Below are positions 1-10,245 of a stretch of 15,297 bases of DNA, piece by piece (positions within the stretch are counted from its first letter, which is position 1; every line of letters starts with the position of its first letter). Location of the stretch: positions 33,644-48,940 of the forward strand of contig DHQM01000120.1 in assembly GCA_002408105.1 (NCBI GenBank), written 5' to 3'. Origin of the DNA: Gammaproteobacteria bacterium UBA5338 (GTDB taxonomy: Bacteria > Pseudomonadota > Gammaproteobacteria > Pseudomonadales > UBA5862). A program made the position numbers and the translations under genes. The notes beneath the pieces are model-generated. The model ran no database searches. It saw only the letters and a list, made by a program, of their open reading frames with translations, and was not told the origin of the DNA.

Positions 1-3000
1 TTTCTGCTCGGTTACCTGAAGCAACTGGTGCGCCGGCGCCCTGACCTCAAACTGGTCATTACCTCCGCGACCATTGATGTGGAGACGTTTTCCCGCCATT
101 TTGATGGCGCGCCGGTGGTTGAGGTCTCGGGCCGCACGTATCCGGTGGAGGTTCGGTACCGCCCGCCGGTGGATGGGGACGATCCGCCAGACCTGCAGGC
201 GGCTGTCCTGGACTGCCTCCGTGAAATCGATCGCGAACCGAGCGCTCAGGGCGACGCCAGAGACGTGCTGGTGTTTCTCAGCAGCGAACGCGAGATTCGG
301 GAGGTCGCCGAGCACCTGCGCCGCGCGCAGCTGGCCCACACCGAGGTGCTGCCGCTCTACGCGCGGCTGTCCTATGGTGACCAGCGCCGCGTGTTCGCCC
401 CCCACCAAGGACGTCGCATCGTGCTGGCCACGAACGTGGCAGAAACCTCGATCACTGTGCCCGGAATTCGCTACGTGATCGATCCGGGATTTGCCCGCAT
501 CAGCCGCTACAGCTACCGGAGTAAGATTCAGCGCCTGCCGATCGAGCCCGTGTCCCAGGCCAGTGCCGACCAGCGCAAGGGACGCTGTGGAAGGGTGGGG
601 CCGGGTGTTTGCTTTCGGTTGTATTCGGAAGAAGATTTTCTCTCCCGCGCTCGTTTTACCGAGCCGGAGATTCAGCGCACCAACCTGGCAGCGGTCATTC
701 TGCAGATGCTGCGGCTCAACCTGGGGGAGATTGAACGATTTCCGTTCGTGGATCCCCCGGACCCCCGCTTCGTCCGTGATGGGTTTCGTCTGTTGGTCGA
801 GTTGGGTGCGGTCGATGGACGCCACCGCCTCACCCAGGTTGGACGTCAGCTCACCGAACTGCCTGTTGATCCCCGGATTGGCCGCATGTTGGTTGCCGCG
901 GCAGAACTGAACTGCCTCAAGGAAATGCTCATTATTGCCAGCGCACTTTCGTGCCAGGACCCGCGCGAGCGTCCGGTGGACAAGCAACAGGCCGCAGACG
1001 AGCGGCACCGGCACTACGCTGACCGCAACTCGGACTTTGCCGGGTTCGTGCAGTTGTGGGGAACCCTGGAAGCCGAGCGCGAGGCCCTCAGCCAAAGCCA
1101 GTACCGAACCTGGTGCCAACGCAACTACCTCTCTTGGGTGCGGGTTCGCGAGTGGCGCGAAACCCACCGCCAGTTGCACCTGTTAATGCGTGAAGCGGGG
1201 CACCGCGAGAACGCAGAGCCTGCCGACTCCGCTGTACTGCACCGAGCGATTCTGGCTGGCTTGTTGAGCCACATCGGCCTGCACCACGAGGGGCAGGAAT
1301 ACCAGGCACCGCGATCCCGAAAATTCGCGATATTTCCGGGGTCTGGCCTGCGTGGGAGGCGCCCCAAGTGGGTGATGGCGATGGAGCTTGTCGAGACCAG
1401 CCGCCTGTTCGGACGAACGGTGGCCGGAATCGACCCGGCCTGGATCGAACCCATGGCGCGGCACCTCACCAAGCGCCACTGGTTTGAACCGCGCTGGGAC
1501 CGAAAGCGAGGTCAAGTGGTGGCATCCGAACAGGTGACGCTGTACGGGCTGCCCATCGTGGCCAAGCGCAGGGTGAACTATGGTCCCCTTGATCCACCTG
1601 TTGCCCGTGAAATCTTCATTCGGGAGGCGCTGGTTGCAGGCGCCTACGACACCCCTGGGGAGTTCCTTGCGCACAACCGCGCCTTGGTGGAAGAAATCGA
1701 AGCGCTCGAGGAGAAGCATCGAACCCGCGACCTGCTGGTGAGCGACCAAATGGTGTTCGATTTTTACACCGAGCGACTTCCGGACGACGCATTCGATCGA
1801 CGGAGCTTTGAAGCCTGGCGAAGCAAGGCCGAACGGACACGCCCAGACCTGTTGCGGCTGGACCGGGAACTGCTGCTGAAGGCGAAGGCGTCGGACGCCA
1901 CCGGCGAGCAGTTTCCCGATGCTTTGATCCATGAAGGCGCCGCGTACCCGTTGCAGTACCGCTTCAGCCCCGGTGCAGTGGACGATGGGGTGACCCTGCG
2001 GATTCCGCTGGCGGTCTACCGGCAGATTTCCGAAGCGCGCTATGGGTGGCTGGTCCCAGGCATGCTCAGGGACAAGTGCATCGCGTTGCTCAAAGCGCTG
2101 CCGAAGGAGCTGCGCAAGCAGTTGGTGCCCATTCCAGATGTGGTGGACCAGGTGCTGGTCAGCGTGCCGCATGGCGCGGGCTCGCTCACAGCCGCACTGC
2201 GTCGCGCGGTTGCCGACCGAACCGGTGTCGACATCGAAGAGTCGGTGTTGTCCGAGCACGCAATCGACGACATTTATCGCATGCGCCTCGAAGTCACAGA
2301 CGACCGAGGGCATTGCATTGGAGCTGGCCGGGACCCCGTGGCACTGCGCCGGCAACTGGACACCGATTTCCCGCCGGAAGCACCGGTGCCTTCGAACGAA
2401 AAGGAAGTCCCCTGGTCGAGCTCGGGGTACACCGACTGGGCCTTCGACGGGATGCCGGATTCAATCGAAGTGCAGCGCGGGGGGGTCCCGGTGCGCCTGT
2501 ATCCCGCCATCGTGCCCGCCGACGAAGGAGTGGGGGTCGAGCTGTTCTCAACGCCTGGTCGGGCGGCCAGAGAAGGCATTGCTGGGGTGGTGCACTTGGT
2601 GAAGCTGCGCGCTGCGCGCAAGGTGCGAGACCTGCGCCGCAGCCTGCGGACCGACCAACAAACCCTGCTGCTGTTTGCGCGCTTGGCGCCGGATGTTGAC
2701 CTGGTGGACCAGATCGTCGGCCGCGCCGTGCGGGGCTTGGTGGAGGACGCTGGGCCCCTGCCACGCAGCAGCAGCGAATTCGAGCACCGGTTGGCCCAAG
2801 TCAACCGAGGCGTGTTCGCACGTGCGCAGGAGTCGCTGGAGCTCGTCAGCGCCATTTGTGCGGCCCACCACCGGTTGCGCCTGCGATTGGACAAGCCGGT
2901 ACCTGCGCCGTTGCAACCGAGCCATGCCGACGTGTGCCGTCAGCTCGAACGTTTGCTGGTACCTGACTTCGTCGAGCATACGCCCGATGTCTGGCTTGCG

Positions 3001-3285
3001 GAGTTTCCTAGGTACCTCGCCGCCGCGCTCTATCGGTTGGAGCACCTGCAGGGCAACCTCACGCGGGATCAGAGTTCCACCGACCTGCTGGAGCGGCTGT
3101 GGCAGAACTATGATCGATTGTCGCGCTCCGATGCGGTCCTCGACGAAGCGGCTCTGCTTGACTATCGTTGGCGGCTAGAAGAGCTGCGCGTGTCGCTGTT
3201 TGCCCAGCGACTCGGCACCCGAGTTCCAGTGTCCGAGGCACGGCTCGCCAAACAGTGGGCAGGGCTGGTCCGCGGCACCGGTTGA
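1..3285 (+). CDS. hrpA: ATP-dependent RNA helicase HrpA, 5'-truncated by window edge
   Basis: DEAH-box RNA helicase of the HrpA family. The E. coli protein (about 1300 residues) is linked to mRNA processing and rescue of stalled ribosomes. The frame is open from base 1, so the window holds about 1094 C-terminal residues and lacks the Walker A and DEAH motifs, which lie upstream. Visible helicase motifs in order: SAT (motif III, bases 64-72), VLVFLSS (motif IV region, near 268-288), ATNVAETSITVPG (motif V, 427-465) and QRKGRCGRVG (motif VI, 571-600). The helicase-associated and OB-fold-like regions follow, then the long C-terminal part typical of HrpA (DUF3418 type). The GTG at 28 is internal and not the start, because the preceding codons read FLLGYLKQL as in HrpA. 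No frameshift is seen. The FabH-like gene follows after 60 bp on the same strand and may be co-transcribed. Identification is secure; the exact cellular role is known only from homologues. Confidence 0.95.
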   Translation, partial: FLLGYLKQLVRRRPDLKLVITSATIDVETFSRHFDGAPVVEVSGRTYPVEVRYRPPVDGDDPPDLQAAVLDCLREIDREPSAQGDARDVLVFLSSEREIREVAEHLRRAQLAHTEVLPLYARLSYGDQRRVFAPHQGRRIVLATNVAETSITVPGIRYVIDPGFARISRYSYRSKIQRLPIEPVSQASADQRKGRCGRVGPGVCFRLYSEEDFLSRARFTEPEIQRTNLAAVILQMLRLNLGEIERFPFVDPPDPRFVRDGFRLLVELGAVDGRHRLTQVGRQLTELPVDPRIGRMLVAAAELNCLKEMLIIASALSCQDPRERPVDKQQAADERHRHYADRNSDFAGFVQLWGTLEAEREALSQSQYRTWCQRNYLSWVRVREWRETHRQLHLLMREAGHRENAEPADSAVLHRAILAGLLSHIGLHHEGQEYQAPRSRKFAIFPGSGLRGRRPKWVMAMELVETSRLFGRTVAGIDPAWIEPMARHLTKRHWFEPRWDRKRGQVVASEQVTLYGLPIVAKRRVNYGPLDPPVAREIFIREALVAGAYDTPGEFLAHNRALVEEIEALEEKHRTRDLLVSDQMVFDFYTERLPDDAFDRRSFEAWRSKAERTRPDLLRLDRELLLKAKASDATGEQFPDALIHEGAAYPLQYRFSPGAVDDGVTLRIPLAVYRQISEARYGWLVPGMLRDKCIALLKALPKELRKQLVPIPDVVDQVLVSVPHGAGSLTAALRRAVADRTGVDIEESVLSEHAIDDIYRMRLEVTDDRGHCIGAGRDPVALRRQLDTDFPPEAPVPSNEKEVPWSSSGYTDWAFDGMPDSIEVQRGGVPVRLYPAIVPADEGVGVELFSTPGRAAREGIAGVVHLVKLRAARKVRDLRRSLRTDQQTLLLFARLAPDVDLVDQIVGRAVRGLVEDAGPLPRSSSEFEHRLAQVNRGVFARAQESLELVSAICAAHHRLRLRLDKPVPAPLQPSHADVCRQLERLLVPDFVEHTPDVWLAEFPRYLAAALYRLEHLQGNLTRDQSSTDLLERLWQNYDRLSRSDAVLDEAALLDYRWRLEELRVSLFAQRLGTRVPVSEARLAKQWAGLVRGTG

Positions 3286-3345
3286 CAATGCCGGCCGGCG
3301 GCGCACCGCAGGTTCCCGAACAACGAAAACAACAAGGAGAAACCC

Positions 3346-4473
3346 ATGTCGGACAGCCGCCCTGTGGTGATCAGCGGAACTGGGCTCTACACTCCGCCGC
3401 AGGCCATCAGCAACGAGGACTTGGTTGACTCGTTCAACCGCTTTGTGCAGGCGCACAACCTGGATCAGGGCGGCGAAGGGACCGCGCCTGCTGAACTGCT
3501 TGAGCCGTCCAGCGTGGAGTTCATCGCCAAGGCTTCAGGCATTCGCCAGCGGTATGTGGTCGATCGCGAGGGAATCCTCGACCCGAACCGGTTGTGTCCA
3601 AAGATTCCCGAGCGCCCCAATGAGCAGCTGTCGGTGCAGGCGGAGATTGCGGTGCAGGCGGCGACCGGTGCTTTGGAGCAGGCCGGGTTGTGCGCGAGCC
3701 AAATCGATGCGGTGATTGTCGCCTGCTCCAACCTCCAGCGTGCATACCCGGCTGTGGCGATTGAGGTTCAGGCTGCGCTGGGTTCCGGTGGTTTCGCGTA
3801 CGACATGAACGTTGCCTGCTCGTCGGCCACCTTCGGTGTGCAAGCGGCGCGAGACGCCGTGCGCAGTGGAACCGCACAACGCGTGCTGGTGATCAGCCCG
3901 GAGATCACATCGGGGCACCTGAATTTTCGTGACCGCGACAGCCACTTTATTTTCGGTGACGCCGCGACTGCGGTGGTGGTCGAGTCGGCCGGAACCTGCA
4001 CGGCCGAGGCGCCTTTTGAAGTGTTGGATGGGCGGCTCTTCACCGAATTCTCCAACAACATTCGCAACAATTTCGGCTTTCTCAATCGGGCCGATGAAAG
4101 CGGCATTGGAGCAGCGGATAAGCTGTTTGTGCAGAACGGGCGCAAGGTGTTCAAAGAAGTGGTTCCCGCGGTGGCTGCGCTCATCCAGGCGCAACTCGAC
4201 GACCTTCAGGTGCCGGTCACTGCCATCAAGCGGATGTGGCTGCACCAGGCGAACCTCAACATGAACCAACTGATCGCCCGCAAGCTGTTGGGGCGAGAAG
4301 CCAGTGCAGAAGAAGCACCGGTCATCCTGGACGAGTTCGCCAACACCAGTTCAGCAGGGTCAATCATTGCCTTTCACCGGCACCGGGCCGACTTTGCTTC
4401 TGGAGACCTTGGCATCATCTGTTCCTTCGGTGCAGGCTATTCGATCGGCAGCCTGCTGGTGCGCAGGCAGTAG
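3346..4473 (+). CDS. FabH-like beta-ketoacyl-ACP synthase III (long form, 375 aa)
   Basis: Thiolase-fold condensing enzyme of the KAS III family, which joins an acyl-CoA primer to malonyl-ACP by decarboxylative condensation. The Cys-His-Asn triad is visible: C158 in NVACSSATF, H300 in LHQAN and N333 in FANTSSAG. A glycine-rich C-terminus (FGAGYSIGSL) is also typical. At 375 residues it is longer than housekeeping FabH (about 317). The extra length lies mainly in residues 30-60 and 75-93, near the substrate-pocket side. This resembles the second FabH-like protein of pseudomonads (PA3286 type, reported to take medium-chain acyl-CoA), an assignment made from memory. No acpP, fabD or fabG lies nearby, so it is probably not the essential FAS II initiator. 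AAGGAGA at 3334-3340 sets the ATG start. It ends 13 bp from convergent alaA. Alternatives are an OleA-like or other specialised condensing enzyme. The family is firm; the substrate is unknown. Confidence 0.88.
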   Translation: MSDSRPVVISGTGLYTPPQAISNEDLVDSFNRFVQAHNLDQGGEGTAPAELLEPSSVEFIAKASGIRQRYVVDREGILDPNRLCPKIPERPNEQLSVQAEIAVQAATGALEQAGLCASQIDAVIVACSNLQRAYPAVAIEVQAALGSGGFAYDMNVACSSATFGVQAARDAVRSGTAQRVLVISPEITSGHLNFRDRDSHFIFGDAATAVVVESAGTCTAEAPFEVLDGRLFTEFSNNIRNNFGFLNRADESGIGAADKLFVQNGRKVFKEVVPAVAALIQAQLDDLQVPVTAIKRMWLHQANLNMNQLIARKLLGREASAEEAPVILDEFANTSSAGSIIAFHRHRADFASGDLGIICSFGAGYSIGSLLVRRQ

Positions 4474-4475
4474 CG

Positions 4476-4521
4476 GTTTCGGCCGGTCACTGCTCGTAGC
4501 GTTCGAGAAACCGGCCGAAAC
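4476..4521. terminator. 12-bp perfect inverted repeat, possible bidirectional terminator
   Basis: GTTTCGGCCGGT at 4476-4487 is repeated inverted as ACCGGCCGAAAC at 4510-4521, with a 22-nt loop that itself contains a CTCG/CGAG stem. It spans the 13-bp gap between two convergent genes and runs into the last codons of alaA. No T-run follows on either strand, so a classical intrinsic terminator is not proven. Confidence 0.45.
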
Positions 4522-5701
4522 GCTCAATTGCCGTGGTCAGGAGCTCTTCTCCGGGCAGAAATACGATGCGCAGGTGCTGAGTATCGGGCCAGTTAAAGCC
4601 GCTGCCCTGAACCAACAGCACCTTTTCCTGGTTGAGGAAATCCAGCACCAGCTGCTGGTCGTCTCGAATGGGGTACAGCTCGGGATCTAGGCGAGGAAAG
4701 AGGTACAGTGCGCCCTGCGGTTTTACGCAGGAGACACCAGGGATTTCACAGATCAGTTGGTGCGCGAGGTCGCGCTGACGGCGCAGCCGACCGCCGGGCG
4801 CCACGAGGTCTTGAATGCTTTGGTAGCCGCCGAGGGCTGTCTGGATCGCGTACTGTGCCGGTACGTTGCTGCACAGGCGCATCGAAGCGAGCATGTCCAA
4901 CCCTTCAACATAGTCTCCTGCACGGTGTTTGGCGCCGCTGATGATCATCCAGCCCGCCCGAAACCCCGCCGAACGGTAGGACTTGGACAAGCCGTTGAAG
5001 GTAACGCAGAGTAGATCCGGCGCCAGCGAAGCGAAGGCGGTGTGCTGGACCCCATCGAAAAGCACTTTGTCGTAAATCTCGTCCGCGAACACAATCAGGT
5101 TGTGGCGCCGGGCCAAATCGGCGATGCCTTGGAGTAGGGACTCTGAGTAGACAGCTCCGGTTGGGTTGTTGGGGTTGATCACAACCAGACCCCGGGTGCG
5201 CGGCGTGATGCGCCGCTCAATGTCGGCAAGGTCCGGGTACCAGTTTTCCGACTCATCGGTGAGGTAGTGGACGGGGGTGCCCCCAGCGAGCGAAACCGCT
5301 GCAGTCCAAAGTGGATAGTCCGGGGCAGGAATGAGCATTTCGTCACCGTTGTTGAGCAGCCCTTGCATGCTCATGACGATCAGTTCGCTGGCCCCGTTGC
5401 CGATGTAAATGTCATCGATGGAAACATCGGCGATGCCCAGGCGCTGGCACTCCTGCATCACTGCCTTTCGCGCTGAAAAAATCCCTTTCGAGTCACTGTA
5501 CCCCTGCGCCTGGGGCAGGTTGTGAATGACATCCTGGATGATCTCGTCCGGCGCATCGAAACCGAAGGGCGCGGGGTTGCCAATGTTGAGCTTGATGATG
5601 CGATGGCCTTCCTCTTCCAACCGGTTGGCGCGGTGCAGCACAGGTCCGCGAATCTCGTAGCAGACGTCGGCAAGCTTGTGGGACTTCAGCACTGGGCTCA
5701 T
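4487..5701 (-). CDS. alaA: Alanine transaminase AlaA (PLP-dependent aminotransferase)
   Basis: Class I/II aminotransferase matching E. coli AlaA (YfbQ) nearly end to end. It makes alanine from pyruvate and glutamate in the cytoplasm. Of 404 residues (E. coli 405), K240 in NGLSKSYR is the Schiff-base lysine. N179 in NPNNPTG, D207 and Y210 in FADEIYDK contact PLP, and R378 in HLRIVFLP binds the substrate carboxylate. The open frame reaches 5779, but the start at 5701 (MSPVLKSHKL) is preferred because homologues begin there and the 26 upstream residues have no family match. The ribosome site is weak (GGAA about 6 bases upstream). It is a single gene, divergent from msrB and convergent with the FabH-like gene. 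The related AlaC and general aspartate aminotransferases are less similar. No defects are seen. Confidence 0.93.
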   Translation of the reverse strand: MSPVLKSHKLADVCYEIRGPVLHRANRLEEEGHRIIKLNIGNPAPFGFDAPDEIIQDVIHNLPQAQGYSDSKGIFSARKAVMQECQRLGIADVSIDDIYIGNGASELIVMSMQGLLNNGDEMLIPAPDYPLWTAAVSLAGGTPVHYLTDESENWYPDLADIERRITPRTRGLVVINPNNPTGAVYSESLLQGIADLARRHNLIVFADEIYDKVLFDGVQHTAFASLAPDLLCVTFNGLSKSYRSAGFRAGWMIISGAKHRAGDYVEGLDMLASMRLCSNVPAQYAIQTALGGYQSIQDLVAPGGRLRRQRDLAHQLICEIPGVSCVKPQGALYLFPRLDPELYPIRDDQQLVLDFLNQEKVLLVQGSGFNWPDTQHLRIVFLPGEELLTTAIERFGRFLERYEQ

Positions 5702-5730
5702 GATGATTCCAAACACAGGGGTGTGACGCC

Positions 5731-5759
5731 ATTCTACTCCGCTGGGGGCAGATCCCGGA
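5731..5759 (-). promoter_or_regulatory. Candidate sigma70 promoter for alaA
   Basis: On the minus strand TAGAAT (5736-5731) is a good -10 match, placed about 30 bases before the alaA ATG. The -35 region about 17-18 bases further up (TCCGGG/TTCCGG) is poor. This is a motif reading only. Confidence 0.28.
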
Positions 5760-5819
5760 ACACGAGGGCGCGGTGGCATCGAAGTGGTTCACCTTCTTTG
5801 CTCCGCGGTTCACTCGAGT

Positions 5820-5848
5820 GTGCCAGGCTCGGTGCCACAGGGTAGGAT
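5820..5848 (+). promoter_or_regulatory. Candidate sigma70 promoter for msrB
   Basis: GTGCCA (5820-5825) and TAGGAT (5843-5848) each match four of six consensus bases and are separated by 17 bp. They sit about 35 bp upstream of the msrB start in the alaA-msrB divergent gap. Confidence 0.28.
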
Positions 5849-5881
5849 GGGGTCCAATTGAGCAGCCATTGGAGGTGACGT

Positions 5882-6316
5882 ATGGCCGATCAGCGTGATG
5901 ATGCTCCAGGTGAGGGCGCAGCGGGGCCCCCGAGCGGGCAGGAGGGGCGTCTGAGCCAACTTTCTCCAGCCGCGCGCAAGGTCACCCAGGAGCAGGGCAC
6001 TGAGCCACCGTTTTCTGGGGCATATGTCGACCACAAGGCAGCTGGGGTGTACCGCTGTGTCTGTTGTGGCGCTGCGCTGTTTTCTTCGCAGACCAAGTAC
6101 GATTCCGGCAGTGGCTGGCCCAGTTTTTGGGAGCCGATTGTGGCCGGATCGATTGGTGAGTCGGAGGACCTCAGCTTTGGGATGCGTCGGGTGGAAGTGC
6201 ACTGCGACCACTGCGGTGCTCACCTCGGGCATCGGTTTGAAGACGGCCCCGATCCGACCGGCCAGCGCTATTGCATCAATTCAGTCGCGCTTGACTTTGA
6301 GCCGGACAAGGACTGA
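5882..6316 (+). CDS. msrB: Peptide-methionine (R)-S-oxide reductase MsrB
   Basis: Repairs the R-epimer of methionine sulfoxide in oxidised proteins, usually with thioredoxin as reductant. Of 144 residues, the zinc site is C59/C62 and C108/C111. The catalytic cysteine is C131 in RYCINS. The conserved [11 protein letters not shown] and [10 protein letters not shown] blocks are present. S77 occupies the position of the second (resolving) cysteine found in some MsrB proteins. The first 20 or so residues are a Gly/Pro/acid-rich tail before the fold begins near [19 protein letters not shown] strong GGAGGTGA at 5871-5878 fixes the ATG. It stands alone: divergent from alaA by 180 bp and convergent with purB with 12 bp between stops. 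No MsrA domain is fused to it. Confidence 0.96.
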   Translation: MADQRDDAPGEGAAGPPSGQEGRLSQLSPAARKVTQEQGTEPPFSGAYVDHKAAGVYRCVCCGAALFSSQTKYDSGSGWPSFWEPIVAGSIGESEDLSFGMRRVEVHCDHCGAHLGHRFEDGPDPTGQRYCINSVALDFEPDKD

Positions 6317-6328
6317 TTTGCTGTCCGT

Positions 6329-8378
<2,050 letters not shown>

Positions 8379-8379
<1 letters not shown>

Positions 8380-9572
8380 CAGGCGCTGCCCACCTGCGTG
8401 CACGCGCTGTTATGGGGCTCGCGGGAAGCGATCATGCCGCCACCGAGACAGCAGTCGCCGTCGTAGAACACCACGTATTGGCCCGGCGTAACCGCTCGCT
8501 GGGGGCGCTCGAACTGGACCCGAAAGCCACTGGCCAAGGGTTCGATGACGCAGCCCTGGTCGGCCTGGCGGTACCGGGTCTTGGCTGTGACCCGCTTGGG
8601 CCAGTGTTCGGGATGCATGCCAATCGAGTGGATCTCGCTGGTGGTGAGCGCGCCACTGTAGAGCGCGGGGTGGGTGCTTCCCTGGGCCACGATCAAGCGG
8701 TTGTGCTCCAGGTCCTTGTCGACCACGTACCAAGGCGCATCGGTGGACCCGGCCACACCACCGATGCCGAGGCCTTGGCGTTGCCCCAAGGTGTAGTACA
8801 TCAGCCCCTGGTGGGCGGCGAGTCGCGTGCCCTCAAGGTCAACGATGTCACCGGGCTGTCCCGGCAAGTAGCGCCTTAGGAAGTCCCGGAACCGGCGTTC
8901 GCCGATGAAACAGATGCCGGTGCTGTCCTTTTTGTTCGATGTGCCGAGCCCGGCTTGCAGAGCGATGGCGCGCACCTGAGGCTTGTGCAGGTGCCCCAGA
9001 GGAAACAACACCTGCTCAAAGGCACGGCCGGAGACGGCATGGAGAAAATAGCTCTGGTCCTTGTTGGGGTCGAGCCCTTTCATCAGGATTTGCCCCTGGC
9101 CGTCGCTGGCCGGTTGCAGCCGCGCATAGTGTCCGGTGGCGATGAAGTCCGCTCCGAGTCGGGATGCGTGATCGAGAAACACCTTGAATTTGATTTCGCG
9201 GTTGCACAACACGTCTGGGTTGGGTGTGCGGCCCGCCCGATACTCGGTGAGGAAGTGAGTGAATACATTGTCCCAGTACTCACCGGCAAAGTTGGCGACT
9301 TCCAGCGGGATGCCGATGCGTTCGGCCACTGCGCGGGCGTCCGCCAGATCCTGACGCGCTGTGCAGTACGGGGTGCCGTCGTCCTCTTCCCAGTTTTTCA
9401 TGAACAGGCCGATCACGTGGCACCCTGCGCGCTGGAGCAACCAGGCTGCGACCGAGGAGTCGACTCCGCCAGACATGCCCACCACGACCCGGGCGCCGGC
9501 AGGCAGCACCGGAGTGGTGTCGTTGGCGGGCAGATTGGGCTGGGGTAGGTTGTGGTTTGTGGCTTGTTTCAC
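8379..9572 (-). CDS. mnmA: tRNA-specific 2-thiouridylase MnmA
   Basis: Thiolates U34 of the Lys, Glu and Gln tRNAs (s2U, part of mnm5s2U), using ATP to adenylate the base and sulfur relayed by Tus proteins in E. coli. Of 397 residues, the PP-loop is GMSGGVDSS at 32-40. C123 in [12 protein letters not shown] and C221 in [12 protein letters not shown] are the catalytic pair. A conserved ATGHYAR block lies at 145-151, followed by the C-terminal beta-barrel region. E. coli MnmA has 368 residues; the difference is mostly a 25-residue Asn/Pro-rich N-terminal stretch. The start is a GTG with no clear ribosome site, and an in-frame stop lies upstream at 9636-9638, so this is the longest possible form and a later start cannot be excluded. 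Its stop overlaps the hflD start. Confidence 0.95.
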
Positions 9573-9620
9573 GGCGGTCGATGGGCCGCGAGGACGCAGT
9601 GGGTCAGCGTGGCCGGAAGT

Positions 9621-9640
9621 GCTAAACGCGCCATTTTAGC
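9621..9640. repeat. Inverted repeat in the nudJ-mnmA gap
   Basis: GCTAAA (9621-9626) and TTTAGC (9635-9640) form a 6-bp perfect inverted repeat with an 8-nt loop, in the 86-bp gap between nudJ and mnmA. The minus-strand reading of the right arm contains TAAAAT (9638-9633), a five-of-six -10 match, so it could mark an internal promoter or operator for mnmA. No good -35 is seen. Confidence 0.3.
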
Positions 9641-9658
9641 TGGCTTTGGTTCCCGGTC

Positions 9659-10114
9659 CTAGGCTTTGTGCGGGTGCTCGTAGATCAGGTCAAGCGGATA
9701 ACGCTTGCCCGCAAGGTAGTCATCAATGCTGCGCATGATGAGGGGGCTCCGAAGCGGCGCGGGCGGGCTCTCGAGTTCGGCGCGGCTCAGCCAAAGCGCG
9801 CGGATGATGGCCTCGTCGAGCGGGCGCTCGGATTCCTGACGCAATGCCTTGGCCACGAAGCAGGTGCGGTGGTAGGTGACGCCGTTGTACTTGGAGCAGT
9901 AGGTGTACAGGCCGAGCAGGAATGTCGGCTGCACGACCCAGCCGGTTTCTTCAAGGGTTTCCCGGACCAGGGCATCGGCCAGGGTTTCGCCGGGTTCGAT
10001 GTGGCCGGCGGGTTGGTTGATCACCCGCTGGCCGCCGGCGGTCTCTTCGACCAGCAAAAACCGGCCGTCCAACTCGACCATTGCGGCGACCGTGGCGTGG
10101 GGGCACCAGCGCAT
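9659..10114 (-). CDS. nudJ: NUDIX hydrolase, NudJ (phosphatase) family
   Basis: Small NUDIX pyrophosphohydrolase. E. coli NudJ (YmfB) acts on nucleoside tri- and diphosphates and on thiamine pyrimidine pyrophosphate; the substrate here is not shown by sequence. The NUDIX box runs G37 to W59 with the full pattern: E43, R51, E52, E55, E56 and G58 (GHIEPGE ... RETLEETGW). The N-terminal [10 protein letters not shown] and the C-terminal [21 protein letters not shown] also match NudJ. The 151 residues are close to the E. coli length. AGGAG lies 11 bases upstream of the ATG, a slightly long spacing. It is first in the minus-strand set nudJ-mnmA-hflD-purB, and this position next to mnmA matches E. 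coli. It is divergent from moaC by 131 bp. Confidence 0.92.
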   Translation of the reverse strand: MRWCPHATVAAMVELDGRFLLVEETAGGQRVINQPAGHIEPGETLADALVRETLEETGWVVQPTFLLGLYTYCSKYNGVTYHRTCFVAKALRQESERPLDEAIIRALWLSRAELESPPAPLRSPLIMRSIDDYLAGKRYPLDLIYEHPHKA

Positions 10115-10214
10115 GGGGTTTGCGTCTCCTGATGGTTTCTATGTCAGTGGATCCCGGGGGCGGTCTTCTCCTGGCCTGGGCCTCAGCGCCAGTCCATGGT
10201 TCCAAATCAAAGTG

Positions 10215-10220
10215 TATAGT
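10215..10220 (+). promoter_or_regulatory. Candidate -10 element for moaCDE
   Basis: TATAGT at 10215-10220 lies about 26 bp upstream of the moaC ATG in the nudJ-moaC divergent gap. No convincing -35 lies at the right distance, and no molybdenum-cofactor riboswitch is recognisable in the 131-bp gap. Confidence 0.25.
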
Positions 10221-10234
10221 AGCTTGTCCCGCCC

Positions 10235-10238
10235 GGAG
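10235..10238 (+). promoter_or_regulatory. Ribosome binding site of moaC
   Basis: GGAG seven bases before the ATG at 10246. It decides the moaC start against the open frame that continues upstream to 10081. Confidence 0.7.
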
Positions 10239-10245
10239 ACCATTT

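Noticed and set aside
1183..2355. 390-codon minus-strand open frame inside hrpA
   Set aside because: It lies wholly within the clearly coding hrpA frame and shows no domain or ribosome site.
3290..3299. GCCGGCCGGC palindrome in the gap between hrpA and the FabH-like gene
   Set aside because: A short GC palindrome is expected by chance in this composition. It has no T-run, and the next gene follows on the same strand.
5702..5779. Longer alaA start at 5779
   Set aside because: The extra 26 residues have no family match; homologues begin at MSPVLKS (5701).
6303..6327. CGGACA/TGTCCG inverted repeat at the msrB-purB junction
   Set aside because: It is only 6 bp with a 13-nt loop and no T-run, too weak to call a terminator.
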